This document shows, in pieces, positions 1-8,974 of a DNA stretch of 64,000 nucleotides. Made by a program: the position numbers and the translations under genes. Origin of the DNA: M30B19 sp041741535. GTDB lineage: Bacteria; Planctomycetota; Planctomycetia; Pirellulales; Pirellulaceae. The notes beneath the pieces are model-generated. The model saw only the letters and a program-made list of their open reading frames with translations, made no database searches and was not told the origin of the DNA. The DNA lies in contig JBGSJV010000045.1 in NCBI GenBank assembly GCA_041741535.1, positions 15,817-79,816 of the forward strand. The letters run 5' to 3'. The first letter of the stretch is position 1, and every line of letters starts with the position of its first letter.

Positions 1-50
1 GGTGTTTTTCACGCTTCATCCAGGGTGTGTGGATATGCTACCACAATACA

Positions 51-89
51 AAAAAAAGACTTGGCGGGTTGAACCAGCCAAGTCTTTTT
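51..89. terminator. Bidirectional intrinsic terminator
   Basis: GACTTGGC (58-65) pairs with GCCAAGTC (77-84). The hairpin is flanked by an A-run on the left and a T-run on the right, so it can terminate transcription from either strand. It lies just downstream of the minus-strand RTX protease gene that ends at 113. Confidence 0.8.
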
Positions 90-112
90 GGTCGTGTTGG
101 ATTTGGTCGAGA

Positions 113-3100
113 TTACGCCAGGACCGCGATGTTGCCGAATGGGTGTTCGGTATCCGTCAGTCGGAAGCGTTGTCCAACGTCGGTCGCTTGGACAAAGATC
201 GATTCCAAGTTGATCGCTGGGCCAAGTTGACCACCAAGCCCAAACATTCGGAGGGTTTCAATTCGGCTGCCACCCCATTCCATGTCCTTGATTGTCAATC
301 CGCCTACCGCTTCACCGCCATCGATCGTGAAGTCGATCCGCAAATCGCGGCCGATTCGACGGAACAAGAAGTCGTCGGTCAGATCGTTGATTGTTCCAAA
401 TGGAGCGTTCAACGTCGAGTGATTGCCGTAGACGTGGATCTCGTCGCGACCCGCACTTCGGTTTTCATCGATCGTGTCCCACGCATCACCCATCCGCCAA
501 ATGTAGGAATCGTTACCAGCCCCGGCCATCATGATATCCGATCCACCGCGGGCTTCCAAAATATCGTTTCCACCGTTACCGACCAACAGGTTGTTCAGCT
601 CATTGCCGGTCATGCGGTCGTTACCACGCCCACCAATCGCATTTTCAATTCGGGTGTCATGAGTCAACAGCAACGAGTGCGAATTTTCGCCAATGTTGTT
701 CATACGACCAGGACGCAGATCAATTGTTTGGTCCGTGCCGAAGTTCGAGGCATCGATGGTGTCAAAGCCAGCGGTATCTCGAAGTGTTTCGCGGAACGGA
801 GAATTGGACCAGCGATACGTGGTGTTATCTTCGTTCTGGTCGACCGTGGCTCCATAAAGCCGTTGAATCTCCATCACGTCATAAAGCATCGGCGTGTCGA
901 TGCCATACGGATTACCATCCGAAGCCGTACTATTGCGGACACCCGGCACCTGCCATGTTCGGGTATACGACATTTCGGTAAACAAATGGTTGTTGGTCGC
1001 GCTGGGTAGCTGTGGCCCAGTTTCTCCTGGGGCCGTAAACGGATGCCCCAGACCTAAAGCGTGACCAATTTCGTGAATGACCGTCAACCAACCTTCGGTA
1101 CCATCGGCAAAATCTGAAGTGCTCAAAGCCGACGAGCTGAACCAAACGTCGCCGTGCGTCGATTGGCTTGGACGTTGTGCATTCGGGAAATAGGCCCAAC
1201 CAAGCGTTCCATCATCCATCCCTGTGAACATGAATCGCATCATGCCACCAATCGAGTCCGGAACCTCTCGGAAGGTAATGTTCGCGAATTCCGAATAGGT
1301 TGCCAACGCTTCCCGGACTCGTTGTTGCTGTACGCCGTTCAATGGCAGAACTTCGTCATTTCGTTCATCGGCATCATCTTCGTAATAGAACGGAACAACC
1401 AACGGGAAGCTGAAGGTGACTTCAACTGCCTGGCCCGGAAACGCCGACCACGAAGAACCGGTGGTCAAAGCTTCGTTGCCAATCACTTCCGTGACGGTAT
1501 CGATTCGACTCCATTCACTCCATGCCACTCCATTGTCGAATCGCAACAACAGTTCGTTGAAGTATCGACCGGTGGAGTCACCGCCAGCACCGCCGACGTA
1601 AGTTACGTTTTGGAATTCCTGCCAAGTCAATTCGTGGTAGCGATTTTCAGCTAACGCGACGCCGTTGAATCGTACCACTGGACCGCCCGGAGGCGAACTC
1701 GGTACAAACATTTGGACTGTTTTTACTGACAAGCCGTTGCCATTGACCTGCATGATGTCCCGGAGGAAGACACTTTCGTGATCGGCCAACAAAATCAAAT
1801 CAGGCATCGTCGTGATTGGTTTGACCCGGACCGTTACCGAGCCTGTCGCAATATCGCTCCAATAACGACCATCAAAAGCCATGATGCGGAATTTTTCGAA
1901 GTCGGCTGTTTCCGAAGCGTGATATCGGACTTTGCTCAGGTCTTTGGCTTCGACTTCAAACCACGAATTCGCCGCTTGCTGTTGGCCATCGACGGAAAAG
2001 AAGCCGCCATCGGTACGAGCGCCGGTATCGTAAATACGATAGCGTTTGGCTGTGTTGCCGTCGGCATCGGAATAGGTCACCCAGTTAGAAACCTGAATGA
2101 CTTGACCCGATTTCAATTCCAAGTCAGGAACCGCAACCACGGGTCGTTGATTATTCGGAATGGTTTGCATCGTGAAGTTTGCCACGTTGCTCCAGAACCG
2201 ACCATCGAACACTTGGAAGGCCACAAATTCCGCTTGGCCATTTTGGCCGCCGTGGTAATTGATTGCCGCGAGTTGTTCGACCCCAATCTCAAACCATTTG
2301 CCCTGATCTTGTTTGACGCCGTTGATCGAGAAAAAACCCGAGTTTGGATTGTTTTGCCGATCGATAAACCGAACGGTCCGAATATCATTTTCCGGATCCG
2401 TTGCCCGGATAAAGTCTTGAATCTTGACCGATTCGAACGCAAGCACTTGGCCGTTGAAACCCTCGGCCGTTGGCGGAAACAAGTTGGGTACAATCGTATT
2501 GATCGTTCCGAAAGCTTGGGTGCTCCAGAACTTGCCATCGGAAACTTGAATCGCAATCGTGTCCACAGTGGGGATAACGCCACCGAAGAACCGGAGGTAC
2601 TGCACTTGGTTTGCCGGAATTTCGATCCACTGATTTGCCGAAATTCGTTGGCCACGGTACCACAAATATCCGCTATCGTTGGCAGCGGATCGATCGATGA
2701 TCCGCAAAGCCGACATTGGATTGTTGTCGATATCCGAGTAGGTAAAAATCTCGGAAATAAGGAATGAATTTCCGACCTCTATGTTCTTACCAGTCAACGT
2801 CACCTTTGGAGGGAAGTTGTTTGCTGGTGAGCCGCCGCCACCATTGCCAATGTTCAATTGCGGCTCCGACATGTCGTAGTTGCGACTGGTCTCGTCACCC
2901 AATCCAGACGATTGGACGGCCGCGACTGGTTGAAACGTCGACCGTTGAACTTGCGTTAGTTGCAAGATACGAATGGCGTCGGCCAATTTCGTGACATCGC
3001 CACCAATCAAGCTGGCCAAGATCAAATATTCCGACCCATCACCGGTCGAGTAATCCGGTCGAACCACTGGAGCAGTTCGCAGCGCGTTCTCCGTGCTCAA

Positions 3101-3430
3101 TTTCGCGGCTTGTTCCAACTGCGGCGTGGTTTGCAAAATGGACGAAAGTCGTTTGCCCAAATCGAGGCCCGCCGGATTGCTATTCACCAAATCCGTCAGC
3201 CTCGCAATCACGGTTGCCACGGATTTTTCAGTTCCAGTGGTGTTTCGTGACGTGAAGGTCGTGTCGAAAATCCGACCAAACTGCAAGGAAACATTGGCTT
3301 GCCATAGATCGGCCAACGTCAGGCCTGTATCCGTCGAACTCCGTTTCGATGATTTGCCGACAGGCTTCTTACCCGTCGTTTCCACTAATCCACTTTCCAT
3401 CACAAATCCGTCGAATCGATTTCGAATCAC
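113..3430 (-). CDS. RTX serralysin-like M10 zinc metalloprotease with four cadherin-like repeats
   Basis: Probable secreted calcium-dependent metalloprotease of 1105 residues. After a ~200-residue N-terminal region come four ~105-residue repeats (about 205-640), each with a Tyr-Ser-Asp-x-Asp-type strand, an Arg-Ile-x-Asp motif and an Asp-Gly-x-Phe-Trp-Ser signature. A metzincin domain follows with HEIGHALGLGH (His786, Glu787, His790, His796) and a Met-turn (EMSY). RTX nonapeptides (GGRGNDRMTG, GNGGNDILEA) follow near residue 960-1010. The GTG start at 3430 is preceded by GGAG at 9-nt spacing; an in-frame ATG at 3400 lacks a good ribosome site. No classical signal peptide is visible, as expected for type I secretion, but no type I transporter lies in the window. 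A paralogue with a dead active site lies at 18150-22925. Confidence 0.85.
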   Translation of the reverse strand: MIRNRFDGFVMESGLVETTGKKPVGKSSKRSSTDTGLTLADLWQANVSLQFGRIFDTTFTSRNTTGTEKSVATVIARLTDLVNSNPAGLDLGKRLSSILQTTPQLEQAAKLSTENALRTAPVVRPDYSTGDGSEYLILASLIGGDVTKLADAIRILQLTQVQRSTFQPVAAVQSSGLGDETSRNYDMSEPQLNIGNGGGGSPANNFPPKVTLTGKNIEVGNSFLISEIFTYSDIDNNPMSALRIIDRSAANDSGYLWYRGQRISANQWIEIPANQVQYLRFFGGVIPTVDTIAIQVSDGKFWSTQAFGTINTIVPNLFPPTAEGFNGQVLAFESVKIQDFIRATDPENDIRTVRFIDRQNNPNSGFFSINGVKQDQGKWFEIGVEQLAAINYHGGQNGQAEFVAFQVFDGRFWSNVANFTMQTIPNNQRPVVAVPDLELKSGQVIQVSNWVTYSDADGNTAKRYRIYDTGARTDGGFFSVDGQQQAANSWFEVEAKDLSKVRYHASETADFEKFRIMAFDGRYWSDIATGSVTVRVKPITTMPDLILLADHESVFLRDIMQVNGNGLSVKTVQMFVPSSPPGGPVVRFNGVALAENRYHELTWQEFQNVTYVGGAGGDSTGRYFNELLLRFDNGVAWSEWSRIDTVTEVIGNEALTTGSSWSAFPGQAVEVTFSFPLVVPFYYEDDADERNDEVLPLNGVQQQRVREALATYSEFANITFREVPDSIGGMMRFMFTGMDDGTLGWAYFPNAQRPSQSTHGDVWFSSSALSTSDFADGTEGWLTVIHEIGHALGLGHPFTAPGETGPQLPSATNNHLFTEMSYTRTWQVPGVRNSTASDGNPYGIDTPMLYDVMEIQRLYGATVDQNEDNTTYRWSNSPFRETLRDTAGFDTIDASNFGTDQTIDLRPGRMNNIGENSHSLLLTHDTRIENAIGGRGNDRMTGNELNNLLVGNGGNDILEARGGSDIMMAGAGNDSYIWRMGDAWDTIDENRSAGRDEIHVYGNHSTLNAPFGTINDLTDDFLFRRIGRDLRIDFTIDGGEAVGGLTIKDMEWGGSRIETLRMFGLGGQLGPAINLESIFVQATDVGQRFRLTDTEHPFGNIAVLA

Positions 3431-3578
3431 TTTGAGTATCTCCGCGATATTCCACTGGTCTAGACAAGTTCACCCTGGCCACCCGACCGTTGGTCCGGCT
3501 CCCGCTTGGCGGCGAAGCAAGCGCGAGCTTTCACCAAACTTGTCCGAACGGTCTGGCCAAACCGCTCGGTACAACTGC

Positions 3579-3893
3579 TTAAAAGTTCGGGCTAACCGGC
3601 GTTGGCCGATTCGCTGAACCATTTCCGGAAATGGTTGGGACACTACCTTCTCCGGCTTCACGGCGCTTGATTAGTCCCGCATCAACCAATTGCTTTACCA
3701 AATCTTCCATCGCACTAAAACTGCGAAGAAACCCTTCGGGTGGTAAAACAACTCGTTTGCGAAATTCCAATCGTGGGCGTCCTTCCGCATCTTTTTCCTT
3801 CGCCGATAGACTCACCAAATCAATTCGGACCATGCCACCGGTCAAAGTGATTTCGCCAATTCCATCCGCATACACATCCTGCATACCATCCAT
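3579..3893 (-). CDS. Small conserved protein upstream of the RTX protease
   Basis: A 104-residue soluble protein of unknown function. I recall similar short proteins, with a Tyr-Ala-Asp-Gly-(Ile/Val)-Gly opening, a Gly-Met-Val-Arg-(Ile/Leu)-Asp strand and a Leu-Val-Asp-Ala-Gly C-terminal helix, near RTX or type I secretion genes in other bacteria; that is memory, not a search. It lies 148 nt upstream of the metalloprotease on the same strand, so co-transcription is plausible. A GTG at 3905 would add four residues but overlaps the AAGGAG site; the ATG at 3893 has that site at 11-nt spacing and is preferred. No signal peptide or membrane segment is seen. The C-terminal ~15 residues are Ser/Asn/Pro-rich and probably disordered. 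Confidence 0.6.
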   Translation of the reverse strand: MDGMQDVYADGIGEITLTGGMVRIDLVSLSAKEKDAEGRPRLEFRKRVVLPPEGFLRSFSAMEDLVKQLVDAGLIKRREAGEGSVPTISGNGSANRPTPVSPNF

Positions 3894-3910
3894 CGTTCTG
3901 CTCACTCCTT

Positions 3911-4523
3911 AAGACCAACTAAAGAGTCTCTTCGAGAATAAAGAGACCTTGCCGTCGAGACTACTACAACCCAACCAAGGCAGTAATGACTCCGCCGGAC
4001 CCCTTCATCTTAACCAAACGCCGTTTTTATTTCCATCAACATTTTCCGAAAAACCACCGCTTTTGGACTTCCAACCGGGAATTCACAAGCTATGCCATCC
4101 TCAATTGTTAAATTCGCTAAAGTCTGCGGATCAGGAAACCCGATCCGGTTGTAGGGGCTGTAGAGCGTGCCGAGCGCCGAACGTTGGCTTAAGTGTCTGT
4201 AACTGGACAGTTTAGCGAGTGTTGGTGAACCGGCGGTCGCGGAAAAGAGCCCTTTTCACGCCCCGTCGGCGATCGCCCCTATCGCAAAGTTAAGCAAGGT
4301 AGTTTAGCGGGCGCTCGTGTACCGGCTTTTGCCGGAACCGAGTGGCACTTTTTTTCGTAACGCTCCGGCTAACGCCAGTACACGAACGCATCCTAAACCG
4401 GATTAACTTCGCGGTATTCGGCTAAACGCGTTCAACGGCGCCCGCAAAGAGGCTTTGGACAAATTTCCCAGAATTCCCATCCGGTTCCTCCGGTCGACCC
4501 GAATCGCAGTTGAGTAGGTCCCC
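3911..4523. other. Non-coding stretch with two degenerate repeat copies
   Basis: About 610 bases with no convincing gene. Two imperfect direct copies of a ~36-base sequence starting GTTTAGCG are visible at about 4208-4242 and 4299-4335, separated by ~55 bases. An 88-codon open frame at 3949-4215 has no ribosome site and an unconvincing composition. The stretch should hold the promoters for the divergent neighbours at 3893 (minus) and 4524 (plus), but no clear -35/-10 pair was identified. Confidence 0.5.
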
Positions 4524-4997
4524 ATGCATAGTCCCGAAGTAGATTTTCACCGTCAGCAGCTGCCAGTCTGGCGGTATGGACTTGCGGTGGTCCTGGGCCT
4601 GATCATCGGCCTAATCCCGAAAGAGTCGGCGATCTGTTACATGGTCGCGGTTGGCGGTCTGATATTGCCCATTTCATTGCCCACGGCACTGGTTTCGGCG
4701 GTCATTTTTTCATTTTTGGGCCAACAGTTGGATTCAATTACGGACCCGGTTGGCTTTTGGCTCCTGACGCAACCGGGGTTGGGCTCGATGTGGCAGGCAG
4801 TCGATACGATCCCGGGTTCCGCATGGATGAAACTAAATAATTCGGTCGTCGTGGGCTCGATTGTGGTCGCCGGTATTTCCAGCGTCCCCGTGCTGGTGCT
4901 CGCGAATTGGTTGACCCGTCAAATCCAGTTGTTTTTTGCCGCCCGCCCGACAGACGTCGTTGCATCCGCCCCCTCTTTCGTGACGGAGCTAGAATGA
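4524..4997 (+). CDS. TIGR03546 family (DUF2062-like) membrane protein
   Basis: A 157-residue integral membrane protein with about three or four hydrophobic segments (roughly residues 18-35, 40-68, 108-130). The layout matches my recollection of TIGR03546, a family related to DUF2062. The function is unknown. The family is known mainly for being encoded next to TIGR03545 proteins, as here: its TGA stop overlaps the ATG of the next gene (ATGA at 4994-4997), which implies translational coupling. The ATG at 4524 has an AGG ribosome site five bases upstream. No enzymatic motif is visible; a partner or anchor role for the next protein is inference. Confidence 0.75.
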   Translation: MHSPEVDFHRQQLPVWRYGLAVVLGLIIGLIPKESAICYMVAVGGLILPISLPTALVSAVIFSFLGQQLDSITDPVGFWLLTQPGLGSMWQAVDTIPGSAWMKLNNSVVVGSIVVAGISSVPVLVLANWLTRQIQLFFAARPTDVVASAPSFVTELE

Positions 4998-6736
4998 TGA
5001 AGTTCGTGAAGTTTCTGGCTCCCCGAGTTGTGCTGTTGGCCATTTTGCTCATCGGAATATGGACAAGCAGCGAGATCATGACGCGGACGGCGATCAACCA
5101 GTCTGCTGCGTTAGCCCCGTTGGATATCTCGGTGGATCAAGCCAGCATCGAATGGGCGGACCGCAGTGTTACCATGCGAAACCTGCTGATTGGCCGGAAC
5201 GGTGTCGGTCAATTTCAGGCTGATAAGGTGTCGTTGAAGCTGGACCAAAAAGCACTACTGGATCAACGTTGGGTTGTGTTGGACGGTATGATGACAAATC
5301 CGTCGCTCGTGCCGGAATCCGATTCGGCCAGCGGTTCGACGGCTCGTGCATCCAATTTGGCCGAACTCCTGAACGAAGCACTGGCCGAGGCTCGTCAATC
5401 CGAATCTGCCTATACAGCCCGACCTAAACTAGCGATCGAACCAACCTGGTGGCAGCAAATCCAGAACGTTGAGCGGGGAACTGGCCAAGCCGGCAATCAC
5501 ACGCTTCAAGCCTTAGAAAGCCTTAAGACAAAGTGGGAATCGCAACTTTTGGCCTGCCGGCAATCGGCCGCTCGACTGCAGGAACAAGTCTCCGCCGCGC
5601 AACAACTTGCTCGCCAACCAAACAATCCGCTTCGCAACAATGCTCGGTTGACAATGACCCAACGGGTCAATGAGTTGAACCAAGAGATTTTGAAGATTCG
5701 CGGGCAGATTGAACAGATCCAACGCGCGGCGGCCGCGGACCTTGCCGTCGTTGCCGATACGGCAGTCGGCGAGATCGAGGCGTTGGATAACGCATTTCGT
5801 CTACCGGTCCCCGCCGCAAGTAGCTTTGACGTTGACCTATTGGGCCAACAACCATCGCAACCACTCCAGCAGATCTTTCAATGGGTCGAGTGGGCTCAAG
5901 CGGTGGTCCCCAGCATGGGGAATGCCTCGCCGGTTGCCGCACGCGGACGGGATGTTACGTTTCAACGCGAGGAATTGCCAAGCCTGGAAATTCAGAAATT
6001 GACGCTGGCGGGTGTCTCCAATGTTGGCAATCAATACTATCGATTGATGGGCAGCATTAATAACCTGAGCAATCGTCCCCATGCCCAACGTTATCCCGCC
6101 AGCCTTTCGCTACGGGCTCAAGGAGATCACCACGTGATCGTCAATGGTCTGTACGATCAACGACATGGCAATCGCAAGGCCTATTTTTCGATTCGAAGCT
6201 TGGATTTGGCGCGCGAAGAAGGCTTGGCGTTGCTCTCCGCGGAACAAAGGGTCGGACTTCCGATCCAAGTGACGCCCGGAAAATACGCCGCTCAGCTCAA
6301 TTTGAATCTGGACGGAGAAGCATTGGACGGACAACTGTTGGTCCGCCATACGCAAACGCGAGTCGATTGTGACCTTTCCACAATTAACGACCCTATTTTG
6401 GCGGCGCGATTGCGTGACGAGCTGCAACGAATTGAATCGTTTGTCGTCACCTACGACCTTAAAGGTACAACCGACAAGATCGTTGCGACGAGCAAATGTG
6501 ATTTGGGCATGCAAATAGCTCAAGCCTTGGGCACGAGCACCCAAGGACATTTCGAATTGGCTGCTCGGCAGCAGGCTCTGGCGGTCAAACAATCGGTCCA
6601 GGAACACCAACAGCGTCTTAACCAATGGGTCGATCAAGAATCTCAACAAATCATGGTTGCCGTGCAACAGGAGATGACACGCATCGCCAGTCTGCAAGAC
6701 GATGCTCAATCGAATGAAACTTTACGACTGCGCTGA
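4994..6736 (+). CDS. TIGR03545 family protein, membrane-anchored
   Basis: A 580-residue protein with one N-terminal membrane segment (about residues 8-25) and a large domain outside the membrane. Residues ~170-290 are rich in Gln, Glu and Ala and probably form coiled coil; a C-terminal ~60 residues rich in Gln look similar. The N-terminal half resembles AsmA-like proteins in style (a single anchor followed by long beta-rich stretches), but this is only a resemblance. The ATG at 4994 overlaps the stop of the upstream TIGR03546 gene. A frame extending upstream to 4907 lies inside that gene and is not needed. The TIGR03545/TIGR03546 pairing is established as co-occurrence; the biochemical role is unknown. 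Confidence 0.72.
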   Translation: MMKFVKFLAPRVVLLAILLIGIWTSSEIMTRTAINQSAALAPLDISVDQASIEWADRSVTMRNLLIGRNGVGQFQADKVSLKLDQKALLDQRWVVLDGMMTNPSLVPESDSASGSTARASNLAELLNEALAEARQSESAYTARPKLAIEPTWWQQIQNVERGTGQAGNHTLQALESLKTKWESQLLACRQSAARLQEQVSAAQQLARQPNNPLRNNARLTMTQRVNELNQEILKIRGQIEQIQRAAAADLAVVADTAVGEIEALDNAFRLPVPAASSFDVDLLGQQPSQPLQQIFQWVEWAQAVVPSMGNASPVAARGRDVTFQREELPSLEIQKLTLAGVSNVGNQYYRLMGSINNLSNRPHAQRYPASLSLRAQGDHHVIVNGLYDQRHGNRKAYFSIRSLDLAREEGLALLSAEQRVGLPIQVTPGKYAAQLNLNLDGEALDGQLLVRHTQTRVDCDLSTINDPILAARLRDELQRIESFVVTYDLKGTTDKIVATSKCDLGMQIAQALGTSTQGHFELAARQQALAVKQSVQEHQQRLNQWVDQESQQIMVAVQQEMTRIASLQDDAQSNETLRLR

Positions 6737-6830
6737 TCCGAACAACTTCTCATTCTGTCTCAAGTGGCACAAACGCTAAGTCGTGCGATCTTTGCGACGG
6801 GCTAGAGCCCGTCCCGTTCTCCAGACGATA

Positions 6831-6868
6831 GCACCTCGTACGTACGCAGGCACCCGGTACGTATGAAG
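6831..6868. repeat. 19-bp tandem repeat, two copies
   Basis: GCACCTCGTACGTACGCAG is followed directly by GCACCCGGTACGTATGAAG, with a third truncated unit starting at 6869. It lies in the gap before the sigma factor gene. No function is evident. Confidence 0.5.
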
Positions 6869-6969
6869 GCACTCGATAGTCGGAGACCCTGTTTCCTCTG
6901 GGTGGAAACGTGGCTTCCGGATCGCTGTGCTTTGTTACGGCAGGTTTCTACCCTGGACTTGGAAGTAAG

Positions 6970-7926
6970 ATGAGCGACCTCAAAAGCAAACAACAAGACG
7001 ACGACACGGATTTGCGCGTGGACATCAGCCGGCTGGAACGGGAGCTGGATTATGTTGAAAGCGCGATCCGTGAAGCGACGGGGCTGCAGTCGCCTCTCGA
7101 AACGTACCTGCGGGAAATCAACGAAGCCAAGCTACTAAGTGCTGCCGAAGAACGAGAACTGGCCAAAGGAATTGCCGACGGCGATGTCCGAGCCCGGGAT
7201 CGTATGGTCCGAGCCAATCTGCGGCTAGTCGTCAATATTGCGCGGTGCTATACCGGCAAAGGCATGGGCCTGCAAGATTTGATCGAGGAAGGCAATCTTG
7301 GATTGCTGCGAGCCGTGGAAGGTTTTGATCCCGACATGGGAACTCGGTTCAGTACTTACGCCAGTTACTGGATCAAACAGTCGATCAAACGCGCATTGAT
7401 CAACTCGTCGAAGACCATTCGAATCCCCGCCTACATGGTTGAACTGTTGTCGAAATGGCGCCGCGCGACCTCCAGACTCACCGAAGAACTGGGCCGCAAT
7501 CCTACCTTGGAAGAAGTCGCACGGTTGTTGGGTGTCCCCAAGAAAAAACTGCCCATCATCAAAAAGGCCATTCATATCCACAATCTCGCTCCGCAAACGG
7601 AACAAAGCGATTCCGGTTGGAGTCTGAGCGACATGGTGATGGACGAACGCACCAAGACACCCGAAGATGAACTGATTGAAAACGATATCTTGACTCGTGT
7701 CAAACAGATGATGCACGAGTTGGACCCCCGCGAATCCATCGTGCTGAAAATGCGCTATGGACTGGACGAAATGGAACAGCACACGCTGAAGGAGATCGGC
7801 GAAAGCCTCAATCTAACTCGCGAGCGAGTTCGACAAATCGAAACGGAGGCGTTGAAGAAACTCGGGGACAGTCTGAAGGACCCAAGCGAACGCATGTTCC
7901 GCGTCGCACGTCCCACGCGACGGTAA
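6970..7926 (+). CDS. RNA polymerase sigma-70 factor (group 1/2, RpoD/SigA-like)
   Basis: A 318-residue primary-type sigma factor. Region 1.2 is visible (LETYLREINEAKLLS), then regions 2.1-2.4 with the RpoD-box-type segment (STYASYWIKQSIKRALIN), a region 3 helix-turn-helix (NPTLEEVARLLGVPKKKL) and region 4.2 with TLKEIGESLNLTRERVRQIE. Region 1.1 and the long non-conserved insert of large RpoD proteins are missing, so this may be a group 2 (alternative, RpoS-like) sigma factor rather than the main housekeeping one. The frame is open back to 6910, but the ATG at 6970 with GGAAG just upstream gives a normal N-terminus. Its regulon cannot be read from the window. Confidence 0.92.
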   Translation: MSDLKSKQQDDDTDLRVDISRLERELDYVESAIREATGLQSPLETYLREINEAKLLSAAEERELAKGIADGDVRARDRMVRANLRLVVNIARCYTGKGMGLQDLIEEGNLGLLRAVEGFDPDMGTRFSTYASYWIKQSIKRALINSSKTIRIPAYMVELLSKWRRATSRLTEELGRNPTLEEVARLLGVPKKKLPIIKKAIHIHNLAPQTEQSDSGWSLSDMVMDERTKTPEDELIENDILTRVKQMMHELDPRESIVLKMRYGLDEMEQHTLKEIGESLNLTRERVRQIETEALKKLGDSLKDPSERMFRVARPTRR

Positions 7927-8320
7927 CGCGAGCTACCAGTCCCTTGCGGATTCGATGATCCTTCGGCGTTAACCGGTTAGCAGAGCGTGGTTGGGCGGGA
8001 ATCCGACCAACCACGCGCCGCTAAGCGTTCCCGGTCCGCAAGCATCGCTAAACATTCAACCCCAATTCGCATCCAATTGCGGGATTGATTTTCGTAGTGG
8101 CAACTTCGGACAACACCTCATCGCTGGTGGTTCTACGCCAGGGGGACGCCAAGTACCGGTGACATACATTGCCGCCAGGGACTGGCGACGCACATTGCCG
8201 CAAGGGACTGGCGACGCACACCTATTCGGATACACCTGTGCTCGCACTGGCGAGTTGCATGGCGGATCAACTAGACTATTGGATGGTGGCTTTCGAGAAA
8301 CGCCGTTTTCGTGATGCCGG
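7927..8320. other. Non-coding stretch with short repeats
   Basis: About 390 bases between the two sigma factor genes. It contains a 26-bp tandem duplication (8167-8218), a related fragment CAGTCCCTTGCGG near 7937-7949, and otherwise nothing recognised. The promoter of the ECF sigma gene probably lies in its right part. Confidence 0.5.
8167..8218. repeat. 26-bp tandem repeat of a dispersed family
   Basis: Two copies of a unit containing AGGGACTGGCGACGCA, differing at one position (8167-8192 and 8193-8218). The reverse complement of this core (GTCGCCAGTCCC then TGGCGGC) recurs at 36576-36600, so it belongs to a dispersed short-repeat family. Confidence 0.65.
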
Positions 8321-8974
8321 ATGACCGACTCCCTACCCGCCCCTCTACCGGATCAATCGCAACTACTGGCCCATCTTCGCCGCGAAGGTCAGCAGGGGTT
8401 GGCTCTCTATTTCGAGCAACTTCGAACTCGGTTGGCCCGGATTGTGGCGTTTCGTCTGGATCGTCGATTGAGCGGTCGTGTTTCCGAGTCGGATGTGGTG
8501 CAAGAAGCCTATGTTCGTGCAGCAAAACGCTTGGACAACTATCTCAGTCAACCCGAACCGCCGCCCTTGTTTGTGTGGTTGCGGATGGAGATTCAGCAAC
8601 AGCTGATCGATACGCATCGCGCCCATTTGGCGACCGAGAAACGGGACGTGCGGAGAGAAATTGGCATGTTTGGCTTTGCCGATCCCAGCGAAACGTCGCG
8701 GGCCATGGCTTACGAATTGTCCGCCCAGATGACATCTCCCAGTCAATTGCTGCGCCGTGCGGAACAATTGGCCTGGTTGGAGACGACGCTCAACCAAATG
8801 AACGATCTTGATCGGGAAGTCATTGCGCTCAGACATTTTGAGGAGCTTAGCAATGAAGAAACCGCTCAAGTACTGCAAATCTCGCCGGATGCCGCGAGCA
8901 AGCGATACTTACGGGCACTCAAGCGGTTAAAGGAGATCTCGGCTGTATCCAACCCCGCGGACTCCGTGCAATGA
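8321..8974 (+). CDS. ECF RNA polymerase sigma factor, planctomycete-type
   Basis: A 217-residue two-domain sigma factor. Region 2 includes SESDVVQEAYVRAAKRL and a shortened core-binding helix; region 4 contains LDREVIALRHFEELSNEETA followed by the recognition helix with DAASKRYLRALKRLKEI. It fits the planctomycete-specific ECF subfamilies (TIGR02984-like). The stop codon overlaps the ATG of the downstream Ser/Thr kinase (ATGA at 8971-8974), so the two are translationally coupled. No anti-sigma factor is nearby. In planctomycetes, ECF groups linked to Ser/Thr kinases are known; control of this sigma by phosphorylation is therefore a reasonable inference, not shown. Confidence 0.88.
   Translation: MTDSLPAPLPDQSQLLAHLRREGQQGLALYFEQLRTRLARIVAFRLDRRLSGRVSESDVVQEAYVRAAKRLDNYLSQPEPPPLFVWLRMEIQQQLIDTHRAHLATEKRDVRREIGMFGFADPSETSRAMAYELSAQMTSPSQLLRRAEQLAWLETTLNQMNDLDREVIALRHFEELSNEETAQVLQISPDAASKRYLRALKRLKEISAVSNPADSVQ

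Noticed and set aside
2..1009. 335-codon plus-strand open frame at the left edge
   Set aside because: It lies wholly opposite the RTX metalloprotease gene, which has clear domains; composition and lack of a ribosome site mark it as a shadow frame.
3949..4215. 88-codon open frame in the intergenic stretch
   Set aside because: No ribosome site, no recognisable sequence, and overlap with degenerate repeats.
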